Under the pieces are notes generated by a model. It saw only the letters and a list, made by a program, of their open reading frames with translations, did no database searches and had not been told where the DNA came from. DNA of 30,619 bases from JBEIHX01 sp040381075. GTDB taxonomy: Bacteria; Pseudomonadota; Alphaproteobacteria; Caulobacterales; Aquidulcibacteraceae. The position numbers were made by a program, and so were the translations under genes. The stretch covers positions 1-30,619 of the forward strand of contig JBEIHX010000038.1 in the NCBI GenBank assembly GCA_040381075.1, read 5' to 3'. This document shows positions 1-8,032 of this stretch, in pieces; within the stretch, counting starts at the first letter, position 1; every line of letters starts with the position of its first letter.

Positions 1-33
1 CGCCGCCCTTGCGGCGCGCGGCTCGCTCCCCAC

Positions 34-660
34 ATGACGAACATGGCGCTGACTGAGACCCAACGTGCGAAAGCCGCCGAGGCGGCCTTGAAAATACTGG
101 AAACACACGGTTGGAGCGGGCTGACCCTGCCTGCCGTCGCCGCGGCGGCCGGGTTGAAGCTCGCCGACTTCTATCCAGCCCGCGGCGTGGAACGCCTCCT
201 GGCCTGGATCGATCAGGGCCTGGACCGTGCGGCGGCCGCCAGGATCGATCCGACCCTGTCGCCGCGCGATCGTCTGTTCGAAGTTGCAATGGCCCGGTTC
301 GATGCAATGGAGGCGCGCCGGCCGGCGCACCGAGCGCTCGACGCAGCGATCGAACATGATGTCGACCATCAGCTGCAACGCGGCGCCCGGCGATTGCGCA
401 CTGCCGCCTGGCTGCTCGCCGCCTGCGGGATCAATGCCGCCGGGTTCAGAGGGGCAGCGCGGGCGGCGGCTTTCGCCCATACCCTCGCCCAGGCCCAGGA
501 AGGCTGGCGCGCGGATGAGGATGGCGGCCTCGCAAAGACCATGGCCGCCCTGGACGCAGGGCTGCGTCGCATCGAGCGCTGGGGCCTGCTGCCAGGCGCC
601 GCCCCGCCGGAGACGCCGGCGCCCCAACCGCATGCTGCAGACGTCCAGAAGTCCGGCTGA
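34..660 (+). CDS. TetR/AcrR-family transcriptional regulator
   Basis: The 208-residue protein has an N-terminal helix-turn-helix of TetR type (about residues 11-55, with the core TLPAVAAAAGL followed by a short aromatic recognition segment, DFYPARG). An Ala/Arg-rich all-helical C-terminal domain would bind a ligand and dimerise. The segment around residues 80-100 (ARDRLF-like, then MARFDAMEARRP) resembles alphaproteobacterial TetR proteins related to the COQ9 fold, so a lipid or ubiquinone link is possible but not shown. The first ATG is used; a second ATG at 43 is equally possible, and neither has a clear Shine-Dalgarno. The tail after residue 185 is Pro/Ala-rich and probably disordered. No palindromic operator is obvious in the few bases visible upstream, so the regulated gene is unknown. 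Confidence 0.8.
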   Translation: MTNMALTETQRAKAAEAALKILETHGWSGLTLPAVAAAAGLKLADFYPARGVERLLAWIDQGLDRAAAARIDPTLSPRDRLFEVAMARFDAMEARRPAHRALDAAIEHDVDHQLQRGARRLRTAAWLLAACGINAAGFRGAARAAAFAHTLAQAQEGWRADEDGGLAKTMAALDAGLRRIERWGLLPGAAPPETPAPQPHAADVQKSG

Positions 661-833
661 CCTGCCGTCTGCCGGCGGTGTGGCGTGGGCTGCGCCTGCA
701 GCGGGCGTTCGGCGCACCCGCGGAGCGGCGTGTGGCCTGCGTCCAGGGCTGCGCGCGCCGATGTGGTCTTGGCGCGGGCGCGTGCGCGTGAAATGGTGCG
801 ACGCAGAGTCGTTGGGGCCGGGGAGGCCGGTGC

Positions 834-1733
834 GTGAGTTGGGATCCCTATGCCGTCCTCGGGGTGGGGAAGAGCGCCGCCCCGGACGAGATCCGAAAAG
901 CCTACAGAAAGCTCGCCAAGGAGCTTCACCCGGACGTGCGCCCTGGCGACAAGGCCGCGGAAGACCGGTTCAAGCGCGCCTCGGCCGCCTACGAGCTGTT
1001 GTCCGACCCCGTCAAACGCGCACGCTTCGATCGCGGCGAGATCGATGGCGACGGCAATGAGCGGGCGTTTGCGGGCCGCCCGGATGCGCGTGGCGGCGCG
1101 CCATTCGAGCCGGCTCAGGATTTTTCCGACCTGTTTGATCAGTTCTTCAACCAGAATGCCGGCGGCGGTCCCTTTGGCGCCGATCCGCGCGGGCGCCGCG
1201 CCTGGCGCGCCCGCGGCGCGGATCTCCGCTTCAAACTCGATGTTGATTTTCTTGATGCGGTGAACGGCGCCAGGCGGCGCATCCCGCTGGGTGATGGCCG
1301 CACGGTGGAGGTGGCCATTCCGCCGGGCGTCGAGAGCGGTCAGGTCTTGCGTTTGAAGGGGCAGGGTGCGCCAGGCGTCGGCGGCGGCCCCCCGGGAGAT
1401 GCGCTGATCGAGGTTCAGGTCAAGCTGCACCCCTCCCTGCGCCGTGAGGGCGACGATCTGTTCCTCGATCTTCCCATTTCGCTGGCCGAAGCCGTGGAAG
1501 GGGCCAAGGTGCAGGCGCAAACGCCGACCGGCGCAGTGGCGCTCACCGTCCCGCCAGGGTCCAGTTCCGGCATGACCCTGCGCCTGCGGAACAAGGGTGT
1601 TGCAAGCGCCAGCGGCGCCCGCGGCGACCTTTTCGTGCGGTTGTTGATCGTGCTGCCGGATCAGCCGGACGACGCGTTGAAAGCCTTTCTGAAAACCTGG
1701 GCCAGGCGTGACGTGACGCCAGAGCGGCCCTGA
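834..1733 (+). CDS. J-domain co-chaperone, CbpA/DnaJ class without zinc finger
   Basis: This 299-residue protein starts at GTG, with a good Shine-Dalgarno (GGAGG at 822-826, 7 bases upstream). Residues 3-66 form a J domain with the HPD motif at 32-34, which stimulates DnaK ATPase. A Gly/Phe/Arg-rich linker (about 75-125) follows, then two DnaJ C-terminal substrate-binding beta domains (about 127-290, with typical VAIPPGVESGQVLRLKGQG and DLFLDLPISLAEA segments). The CxxCxGxG zinc-finger repeats of true DnaJ are absent, which places it with CbpA-type (class B) co-chaperones. It probably works with cytoplasmic DnaK in protein folding. It stands alone, 173 bases after the TetR gene, and no heat-shock promoter is clear. 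Confidence 0.92.
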   Translation: MSWDPYAVLGVGKSAAPDEIRKAYRKLAKELHPDVRPGDKAAEDRFKRASAAYELLSDPVKRARFDRGEIDGDGNERAFAGRPDARGGAPFEPAQDFSDLFDQFFNQNAGGGPFGADPRGRRAWRARGADLRFKLDVDFLDAVNGARRRIPLGDGRTVEVAIPPGVESGQVLRLKGQGAPGVGGGPPGDALIEVQVKLHPSLRREGDDLFLDLPISLAEAVEGAKVQAQTPTGAVALTVPPGSSSGMTLRLRNKGVASASGARGDLFVRLLIVLPDQPDDALKAFLKTWARRDVTPERP

Positions 1734-1899
1734 TCATGCAGCGCAGGTTCTGGCGCGTCGCCGACGATCCGCTGATCCGGGGCGTGCAGTAACGGGCGCG
1801 TCCGTGGTATGGGGGCGCATTCCCCGCCAACCGCCGGTCTGCAGTCTGCATGCGCCAGCCGGGCCCCCGATTGTCCGGCGTGGCTTCGCCCCGGCCATG

Positions 1900-1930
1900 T
1901 TCAGGGTGTATTCAGCGGCTCGCTGTTAGG
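1900..1930 (+). promoter_or_regulatory. Candidate OmpR-type direct-repeat operator and promoter of the PepSY/two-component operon
   Basis: TTCAG occurs at 1900-1904 and again at 1911-1915, exactly 11 bases apart, one helical turn. This is the layout expected for two OmpR/PhoB-family subunits binding in tandem. A GTTAGG (about 1924-1929) shortly downstream could serve as a -10-like element just before the ATG at 1940. The two genes after the PepSY gene encode such a regulator and a kinase, so autoregulation is the natural inference. The repeat is seen directly; its function is inferred. Confidence 0.4.
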
Positions 1931-1939
1931 GTTCCAACC

Positions 1940-2266
1940 ATGATCAAGCGTCTGTTCCTGGTTGCCGTTTGTACCGCGGTCCTGCCGGTCGGCGGCGCAC
2001 TGGCTCAGGCGCGCCCTCCGTTTGGATCAAGCTTCTCTGCCGGTGAAGCGTCGGACGCCGTGCGCCAGGGGCAACACGTTCCGCTGCGCCAGGTCATCCG
2101 CCAGATCGAAGCGCAGGAGGGCGGCAAGATGCTCGACGCGCAGCTTGTCAGCCGCGGCCCGGGCCAGTCGGCTGTCTATGAGGTGCAATGGCTGAGCGCA
2201 GTCGGACGGCGCATCGACTTCGTCATTGATGCTGAAACCGGGGCCATTCTGGCGCGGCGGGGGTGA
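1940..2266 (+). CDS. Small exported PepSY-domain protein
   Basis: The 108-residue protein has a signal peptide (MIKRLFLVAV, hydrophobic core, cleavage near ALAQA at about residue 22). The mature part ends in a PepSY-like fold: a helix LRQVIRQIEAQ, then strands ending VDFVIDAETGAIL-like (here IDFVIDAETGAILARRG). PepSY domains act in the periplasm, often as inhibitors or sensors next to two-component systems. The ATG at 1940 is chosen because it gives a clean signal peptide; the frame is open further upstream to 1850. The stop is followed directly by the response regulator start (TGA, one base, then ATG), indicating translational coupling. It probably modulates or reports to the neighbouring kinase, which is inference from context. 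Confidence 0.85.
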   Translation: MIKRLFLVAVCTAVLPVGGALAQARPPFGSSFSAGEASDAVRQGQHVPLRQVIRQIEAQEGGKMLDAQLVSRGPGQSAVYEVQWLSAVGRRIDFVIDAETGAILARRG

Positions 2267-2267
2267 T

Positions 2268-2939
2268 ATGCGCGTACTGATCGTTGAGGACGATTCCGAT
2301 CTGCGCCGGCAATTGCATCAGGCGCTGACTGACGCGGGATATGCGGTGGATCTTGCGCCGGACGGCGAGGAGGGCCTGTTTCTTGGCGAAACCGAGCCCT
2401 ATGACGCCGTGGTGCTGGACCTTGGGCTGCCAAAGATTGATGGCGTGAGCGTTCTGGAACGCTGGCGCGCTGCGGGCCTGGTGATGCCCGTTCTGATCCT
2501 GACAGCCCGCGACCGCTGGAGCGAGAAGGTCGCCGGGTTCGACGCCGGGGCGGATGATTATCTGACAAAGCCCTTCCATACCGAGGAACTGCTGGCGCGC
2601 CTGCGTGCACTGCTCCGGCGCGCCTCAGGTCACGCAACCGCAGCCCTCGCCTGCGGCGATCTGAGTGTGGACACCCGCTCAGCGCGCGCCTCGGTGGCGG
2701 GGCGCCCGATCAAACTCACCGCACATGAATACAAGGTGCTCTCCTACCTGATGCATCACCAGGGCCGGGTTGTGCCGCGTTCCGAGCTGATCGAGCACAT
2801 CTACGATCAGGACTTTGACCGCGACTCCAACACGATCGAAGTGTTCATCGGCCGGCTGCGCAAGAAGGTCGGCCCGGACCGCATCCAGACCGAACGCGGA
2901 CTGGGCTACCGCTTGGTCGATCCGGCCGAAATCCCCTAG
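2268..2939 (+). CDS. OmpR/PhoB-family response regulator, FeuP-like
   Basis: The 223-residue regulator has a receiver domain (1-115) with the acidic pair D8/D9, phospho-acceptor D51, T79 and K101. A winged-helix DNA-binding domain follows (about 125-220, with the typical LTAHEYKVLSYL and SNTIEVFIGRLRKKV segments). The ATG at 2268 lies one base after the PepSY stop and is in the right register for the receiver's first strand. In rhizobia the pair FeuP/FeuQ directly precedes cycHJKL, as this pair does here, so the FeuP-like call rests on both family and gene order. Likely targets are envelope genes and its own promoter through the TTCAG repeat at 1900-1915 (inference). Confidence 0.9.
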   Translation: MRVLIVEDDSDLRRQLHQALTDAGYAVDLAPDGEEGLFLGETEPYDAVVLDLGLPKIDGVSVLERWRAAGLVMPVLILTARDRWSEKVAGFDAGADDYLTKPFHTEELLARLRALLRRASGHATAALACGDLSVDTRSARASVAGRPIKLTAHEYKVLSYLMHHQGRVVPRSELIEHIYDQDFDRDSNTIEVFIGRLRKKVGPDRIQTERGLGYRLVDPAEIP

Positions 2940-2948
2940 AAAGCCAGG

Positions 2949-4330
2949 GTGCGCACACAAGGGTCCCTTGCTTCCCGCCTCGTCGGCGCCGCGGTCGTGT
3001 GGATCGCCGCCATGCTGCTTGCCGGCGGCTTTGTGCTGGCCGCTCTCTATCGCGATGCGGCTTTGAAGTCGCTGGACCAGGATCTTGACGTCGTCGCCGA
3101 GACCGTCATCGCAGCCCTCGCCGGCGACGCTGACGGCGCCGTTTCGGTCACCAGCCAGCCGAACGATCCGCGGTTCGCCCGCGCGCTGTCGGGCCGCTAC
3201 TGGGCGGTTATCGGATCCGCGCCCGGGCCAGGCGCCAGGGTGCTCGCACAATCCCGCTCCGTCTGGGACGCCAGTCTGCCGTTGAGCCGCGAGGCCCGCA
3301 GCGCTGTTCTTGCAACGCCCGGCCAGTCTGTCAGCGACCAGGGGCTGGGTCCAAATGACGAACCGGTCCGGTTGCGCGCCATCGCCGTGCGCCTGCCCGA
3401 CCGCGATACTCCGGTGATCGTCATCGCCGCTGCAGACATCACCCCGGCCCTGGACGCCGCGCGTCGCTTCAACACGACGCTCACTGTCGCCCTCGCTGTT
3501 CTCGGCTGCGGCCTGGCGGTGGCGGTCGCGCTCCAGGTTCGGGTCGGTCTGGCGCCGCTGCGCCGTATGGAAGCTGATGTCGCCGCCGTCAGGCGCGGCC
3601 GGCGGGCCCGGCTGGAGGGCGCCTACCCCCTCGAGGTCGCCGCCCTGGCCCGGGAATTGAACCAGTTGCTGGATCATTCGCGCGACGTCGTCGAGCGCGC
3701 CCGCGCCCACGTCGGCAATCTCGCCCATGCGCTGAAGACGCCCATCTCGGTCCTGATGAACGAAGCTCCCCAAGGCGAAACAGGCTTTCCCGACGTGGTG
3801 CGGCGGCAGGCGGAGGCGATGCGGCGGGCCGTTGACCATTACCTCAAACGCGCAGCCGCAGCCGCCCGCGCCGAGGCGCTTGGCGCCAGCACCCCGGCTG
3901 TGAGCGTTCTCAACGACCTTGCCCGCACGCTTGGGCGTCTTTACGCCTCTGAAGGCGTGCAGGTGCGTGTCGAGGACTGCGTCGCTGCAGAGTTTCGGGG
4001 CGAGCGTCAGGACCTTGAGGAAATGATCGGCAACCTGCTGGAGAACGCCTGCAAGTATGGAGGCGGTCTGGTTGAGGCGCGCATCCTGCGGACGCCCGGC
4101 GAAGAACCGCAGCTTGAAGTGGTTGTCGAAGATGATGGTCCGGGCATATCTGCCCAGCAACGGCCCGCGGCGTTGAAGCGGGGTTGCGGCTGGATGAAAC
4201 GGAGAGCGGCTCCGGCCTCGGCCTTGCGATCGTTGATGACCTCGCGCGCGCCTATGGCGGGACGCTTGTGCTAGACGATAGCGCCCTCGGCGGTCTCAAG
4301 GCGGTGCTGCGCCTTCCTGCCGTCGCATGA
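2949..4330 (+). pseudogene. FeuQ-like sensor histidine kinase, frameshifted before the last ATP-binding box
   Basis: The gene starts at GTG 2949. It encodes a membrane segment (about residues 10-32), a periplasmic sensor region, a second membrane segment (about 177-197), HAMP-like linker, a dimerisation helix with the phospho-acceptor H260 (NLAHALKTPIS), the N box (NLLENACKYGG, N366) and the DDGPGIS box. Directly after ALKRG the reading frame changes: the normal continuation (LRLDETESGSGLGLAIV, then YGGTLVL) lies in the -1 frame and ends at TGA 4328-4330. The open frame as it stands runs on to 4274 with an unrelated tail and lacks the GSGLG box. One G missing from a run now four long (4180-4183) explains everything and would restore a 460-residue kinase. 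It may be a real mutation or a sequence error. Confidence 0.8.
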
Positions 4331-4358
4331 AGATGAGCGCCCCTGCGGAGGGAACAGG

Positions 4359-4982
4359 ATGACCATGGCGTGGTGGGAACTTACGGCGTTCTGGGCGATC
4401 GTGGCCCTGCTCTGCGCAGCCCTTGCCGCATGGCTCCTGCGGCGCGCCCGCAAGGCGGCGGTCGGTCCCATCCCGCCTGTCGTCATCGCCTCTGCGCTCG
4501 GCGCGCCGCTGCTCGCGATCGGCGTCTATCTCGTGATCGGCAGGCCAGGCGCTCCCGACACCGCATTTGAATCGCGCTACCAGGCGCTGATTGCGGCGGG
4601 GCCGGGCGCGCTCGAACGATTGAGTGATCCAGAACTCGTCGTCCTGCTCGAACGGCGCGCCAAGGATGATCCCGCCGACCCGACGCCCCACATCATCCTG
4701 GCCCAGGTCATGCTGCGCGCCGAACGTTATCCCGATGCCGTGCGCGCCCTGCAGTCGGCCGTGCGGCGCGATCCGAAAAGCGCCGACGCCTGGATCCTCC
4801 TCGGTCAGGCGCTGATGCTGACCAATGGCGGCCCAAGCCGGCCTGCGGTGGACGCGCTCCGGCAAGGCCAGGCGGCCCTGCCGGCGGGCGACCGGCGCGA
4901 TCGCGTCGGGCGCATGATCGCCGCGCTCGAAGGCGCGCTGGGCGGAGCACAGCCGACCGGCGGGCAGGCTGAGACGCCATGA
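4359..4982 (+). CDS. ccmI: Cytochrome c maturation protein CcmI/CycH (short form)
   Basis: The 207-residue protein has two membrane helices (about 5-27 and 42-61) joined by a basic cytoplasmic loop (LLRRARKAA), then a periplasmic TPR region (about 105-185; HIILAQVMLRAERYPDAVRAL and a second unit ADAWILLGQAL). CcmI binds the C-terminus of apocytochrome c and delivers it to the CcmF/CcmH haem lyase. Many CycH proteins are about 300-400 residues, so this is a compact version keeping the membrane part and a short TPR block. The Shine-Dalgarno GGAGGG at 4347-4352 favours ATG 4359 over ATG 4365. It follows the kinase gene by 28 bases and is probably in one operon with ccmEFH. Confidence 0.88.
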   Translation: MTMAWWELTAFWAIVALLCAALAAWLLRRARKAAVGPIPPVVIASALGAPLLAIGVYLVIGRPGAPDTAFESRYQALIAAGPGALERLSDPELVVLLERRAKDDPADPTPHIILAQVMLRAERYPDAVRALQSAVRRDPKSADAWILLGQALMLTNGGPSRPAVDALRQGQAALPAGDRRDRVGRMIAALEGALGGAQPTGGQAETP

Positions 4983-5080
4983 CGCGCGAAAGAGTGACTG
5001 GCGCCGATCCCCGGCGCCACTAGTTTAGCGTGCCGATGCGTCGCCCGCCCGGGCGCCGCCCGGCTAATGAGGATGTGATC

Positions 5081-5530
5081 ATGCGGCCGCGCACTCGACG
5101 GCTCCTCTTCATCGGCGTGTCTGTCCCACTCATCGCCGTCGCCGGGCTGCTGGCGATGACCGCCCTGCGCGACCAGGTCGTCTTTTTCTACGGTCCCTCA
5201 GAGGCGCGTGAAAAGCAGGTTCCCGCCGGCCAGAACATCCGCCTCGGCGGCCTCGTCGAACCGGGCAGCGTGTCCACTCCGGCGACTGGGGGGATCGCCT
5301 TCCGGGTGACGGACAATGTGGTCAGCATCCCTGTGGAATACGCCGGGGCGCCGCCGGATCTCTTCCGGGAAGGCCAGGGTGTCGTTGCGGAAGGGGCCTT
5401 TACCTCGACCGGCGGCTTCAAGGCCTCGCGGGTGCTCGCCAAGCATGATGAAACCTACATGCCGCCGGAAGTTGCGCAGGCGCTCAAGGACGCCGGGCGC
5501 TGGCAGGAAGGCGGCGAGCCCTCCTCATGA
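5081..5530 (+). CDS. ccmE: Cytochrome c maturation haem chaperone CcmE
   Basis: CcmE holds haem covalently in the periplasm and passes it to CcmF. The 149-residue protein has a basic N-terminus, one membrane anchor (about 8-27) and the OB-fold domain. The haem-binding motif HDETY contains H122 (covalent ligand) and Y126. The ATG at 5081 is chosen because GAGG at 5069-5072 sits 8 bases upstream and the MRPRTRRLL start is typical; an upstream ATG at 5030 would add 17 Arg/Pro-rich residues. The stop overlaps the ccmF start in an ATGA, so the two are translationally coupled. A 98-base gap separates it from ccmI. Confidence 0.96.
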   Translation: MRPRTRRLLFIGVSVPLIAVAGLLAMTALRDQVVFFYGPSEAREKQVPAGQNIRLGGLVEPGSVSTPATGGIAFRVTDNVVSIPVEYAGAPPDLFREGQGVVAEGAFTSTGGFKASRVLAKHDETYMPPEVAQALKDAGRWQEGGEPSS

Positions 5531-7467
5531 GCGTTGAACTCGGCCATTTCGCCGCAATCCTCGCCTTTACCCTCGCCCTCGCGCAGTGTGGACTGGGTTT
5601 CACGGCGGTCGCAGGCAGTCCAGCCCTTGCAGCCAGCGCGCGCGCAGCAAGCGCGGGCGCGCTGGCCGCCTGCGCCGTGGCGTTCGCATGCCTGGTCGCC
5701 GCCTACGTCCGATCAGACTTCTCGCTCGTCAATGTTGTCGCCAACAGCCACACCGACAAGCCGCTTCTCTATCGGATCGCCGGAACCTGGGGCAATCACG
5801 AAGGATCGATGCTGCTGTGGTGCCTGATCGCAACCGGTTTCGCCGCCGCGGCGGCGCGGTTCTCGCAGCATCTTGAGCCAGCGCTGCGCGCCCGGATGAT
5901 CGCCGTGATGGGCATCGTGACCGCCGCCTCGCTCGCCTACCTGCTGTTCGCGTCCAATCCGTTCCTGCGGATCGCCGATCCGCCGCTTCAGGGGGCCGAC
6001 CTCAATCCGCTCCTGCAGGATCCTGCGCTCGCGCTGCATCCGCCATTCCTTTACCTTGGTTACGTCGGTTTCTCCGTGGTCTTTGCGTTTGCGATCGCCG
6101 GCCTGCTCGGCGAGGGCGCCGGGCGCGACTGGGCGCGCGCCGCGCGGCCATGGGCGATCGCGGCGTGGTGCTTCCTGACCGTGGGCATTACGCTTGGGTC
6201 CTACTGGGCCTATTATGAACTCGGATGGGGCGGATACTGGTTCTGGGACCCGGTTGAAAACGCGAGTTTCATGCCCTGGCTCGCCGGGGCTGCGCTGGTG
6301 CATTCCTCCATCGTGACGGCGCGGCGCGGCGGGCTTGCCGCCTGGACCGCGCTCCTCGCCATCATCACCTTCACGCTGTGTCTGCTCGGCGCCTTCCTTG
6401 TGCGCTCCGGGATCCTGACCTCGGTGCATGCCTTCGCCGTCGATCCAACCCGGGGTGCGGCCATCCTGGCCATGGTCGCCGCCGCCGGTATCGGCGGCCT
6501 TGCGCTCTACGCCTGGAAAGCGCCCAAGGCTGCGGATGACGCAGAATTTGATCTTCTGTCCCGCGAGTCAGCACTCGTCGTGAACAATCTCGCCCTGACA
6601 GTCTCCTGCGCCACGGTTCTCGTCGGCACGCTCTATCCTCTGTTTGCTGAATATGTGTTCGGGGCTGCGGTCTCGGTCGGGCCGCCATACTTCAACCTGA
6701 CCTTCGCCCCGCTGATGGCCGCCGTCATGCTGCTCATCCCGGCCGCCACGCTGTCAGCCTGGCGTCGGGCTGCGCTTGCCCCGGTGGCGCGCCGGCTCTG
6801 GGTCGCGGGCCTCGCCGCCGTCGCCGTCGCGGTTTGGGTAGGCCTGCAGCCGGACGCCGCACTCGGACCGGTGATCGGCGCCGGGGTCGGAGCGTGGCTG
6901 GTCGCTGGGGCTGTCACTGATCTGGTCGTGCGCGCCGGCGGGCGCGGCTTCAGGCCGCAGGCGCTGGTGCGGCTGCCGTTGCGCGTCCATGGCGCGGCCA
7001 TCGCCCATGCCGGGCTCGGCCTGCTGGCGATCGGCGCCTGCGTGGAACTCGGCTTCCGGCGCGAGCAGATGAGCCCGATGGCTGTCGGCGATACGGTGCT
7101 CTTTCAGGGCGCGCGCATCACGCTTGAACGGGTCGAGGCCGATGAAGGGCCCAACTTCTACATCGATCGCGCCGTGCTGCGCCTCGAAGGCCCCGGCGGG
7201 CCGAGATTGCTGATGCCGGAACGACGCTTCTACCCGGCCGCGAACCAGCCGACCGGGGAAGTCGCGATCACGTCCACACTGCGCGGCGACCTGTACGTCG
7301 CGTTCGGCGAAACCCTCTCGCAGGGCGACGGACCGATGCGCTGGAGCATGCGGTTTTACTTCAATCCGCTGATCAACTTCGTCTTCGGCGGCGCATTGCT
7401 GATCGCACTTGGATCGGCGCTCGCCCTGGTGTCGGCGGTGCGCAACCGCCAGGTGGCGACGCCTTGA
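5527..7467 (+). CDS. ccmF: Haem lyase subunit CcmF (CycK)
   Basis: This 646-residue polytopic inner-membrane protein has about 14-15 hydrophobic segments. The Trp-rich haem-handling WWD signature (WGGYWFWDPVENASFMPW) is at about residues 234-251, and conserved His-bearing segments such as HPPFLYLGYVG lie near residue 177. A long periplasmic domain near the C-terminus (about 510-610) precedes the last helix. With CcmH and CcmI it attaches haem to CxxCH motifs of apocytochromes c. The length is normal for the family. It overlaps ccmE by four bases and ccmH by four bases. Confidence 0.97.
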   Translation: MSVELGHFAAILAFTLALAQCGLGFTAVAGSPALAASARAASAGALAACAVAFACLVAAYVRSDFSLVNVVANSHTDKPLLYRIAGTWGNHEGSMLLWCLIATGFAAAAARFSQHLEPALRARMIAVMGIVTAASLAYLLFASNPFLRIADPPLQGADLNPLLQDPALALHPPFLYLGYVGFSVVFAFAIAGLLGEGAGRDWARAARPWAIAAWCFLTVGITLGSYWAYYELGWGGYWFWDPVENASFMPWLAGAALVHSSIVTARRGGLAAWTALLAIITFTLCLLGAFLVRSGILTSVHAFAVDPTRGAAILAMVAAAGIGGLALYAWKAPKAADDAEFDLLSRESALVVNNLALTVSCATVLVGTLYPLFAEYVFGAAVSVGPPYFNLTFAPLMAAVMLLIPAATLSAWRRAALAPVARRLWVAGLAAVAVAVWVGLQPDAALGPVIGAGVGAWLVAGAVTDLVVRAGGRGFRPQALVRLPLRVHGAAIAHAGLGLLAIGACVELGFRREQMSPMAVGDTVLFQGARITLERVEADEGPNFYIDRAVLRLEGPGGPRLLMPERRFYPAANQPTGEVAITSTLRGDLYVAFGETLSQGDGPMRWSMRFYFNPLINFVFGGALLIALGSALALVSAVRNRQVATP

Positions 7468-7859
7468 GCGCCGCCGGCCTTTTCGTCGCAGCGGCCCTTG
7501 CGGCGAGCCCCCCAGCGCTTGATCCACGCCAGGAACAAAGGGCCCATGGGCTGGAGATGGAGATCCGCTGCGTCGTCTGCGAGGGCGAGCCAATCGGCCA
7601 ATCCAATGCCGACCTCGCCCTCGACATGCGCGCGGTCGTGCGTCAGCAAATCGTCGATGGGCGCACCGATTCGCAGATCCGCCGGTATTTCGCCGAACGG
7701 TACGGGGACGATGTCCTGCTCAGGCCGCCGCTGTCTGGTTCCACTGCGGCGCTGTGGGCGTTTCCATTCGCGGTCGCGCTTGTCGCCGCTTTCGCCCTGG
7801 TCAGCGCCCATCTGCGCCGGCGCGCCCGCACGAGATCCCTGGCGCCGGAGGAGCCCTGA
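7464..7859 (+). CDS. ccmH: Cytochrome c maturation thiol oxidoreductase CcmH/CycL
   Basis: The 131-residue protein carries the RCVVC motif (about residues 34-38), the RCxxC redox site of CcmH that reduces the apocytochrome or resolves mixed disulfides. QSNADLALDMR and a single membrane helix (about 95-115) follow, with a basic cytoplasmic tail. A short hydrophobic N-terminus serves as the signal. The best start is TTG 7464, which overlaps the ccmF stop (TTGA); no in-frame ATG lies before the RCxxC site other than the one just in front of it. No ccmG thioredoxin gene is present here, in line with the cycHJKL clusters of other alphaproteobacteria. Confidence 0.93.
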   Translation: MSAAGLFVAAALAASPPALDPRQEQRAHGLEMEIRCVVCEGEPIGQSNADLALDMRAVVRQQIVDGRTDSQIRRYFAERYGDDVLLRPPLSGSTAALWAFPFAVALVAAFALVSAHLRRRARTRSLAPEEP

Positions 7860-8032
7860 ACGGCCGGTCGCCAAACAGGCGCGATTTTGGCCCCAAAGTC
7901 GCCCACATCCGGCGGCCTATGGGAATCCGACGCACGCGCAGACGCTCCCGCGCGGGACGCCCGCCGCTTCGGCTGCGTCCTTCCAGCGCCTCCGGAGCTA
8001 CGCACTGCGTCTCTTCAAGGAGAAGTTTTCAG

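Noticed and set aside
369..1520. Long minus-strand open frame opposite the TetR and J-domain genes (383 codons)
   Set aside because: It spans two recognisable plus-strand genes in another frame, is Arg/Ala-rich and has no domain signature; high GC makes such frames common.
1736..1792. 18-codon ORF directly after the J-domain gene (MQRRFWRVADDPLIRGVQ)
   Set aside because: Too short, without a ribosome-binding site of its own that can be separated from the upstream stop; no support from context.
2679..4160. Minus-strand open frame of 493 codons opposite the response regulator and kinase
   Set aside because: The plus strand has clear receiver, winged-helix and kinase boxes over the whole stretch, and the opposite frame shows no motif.
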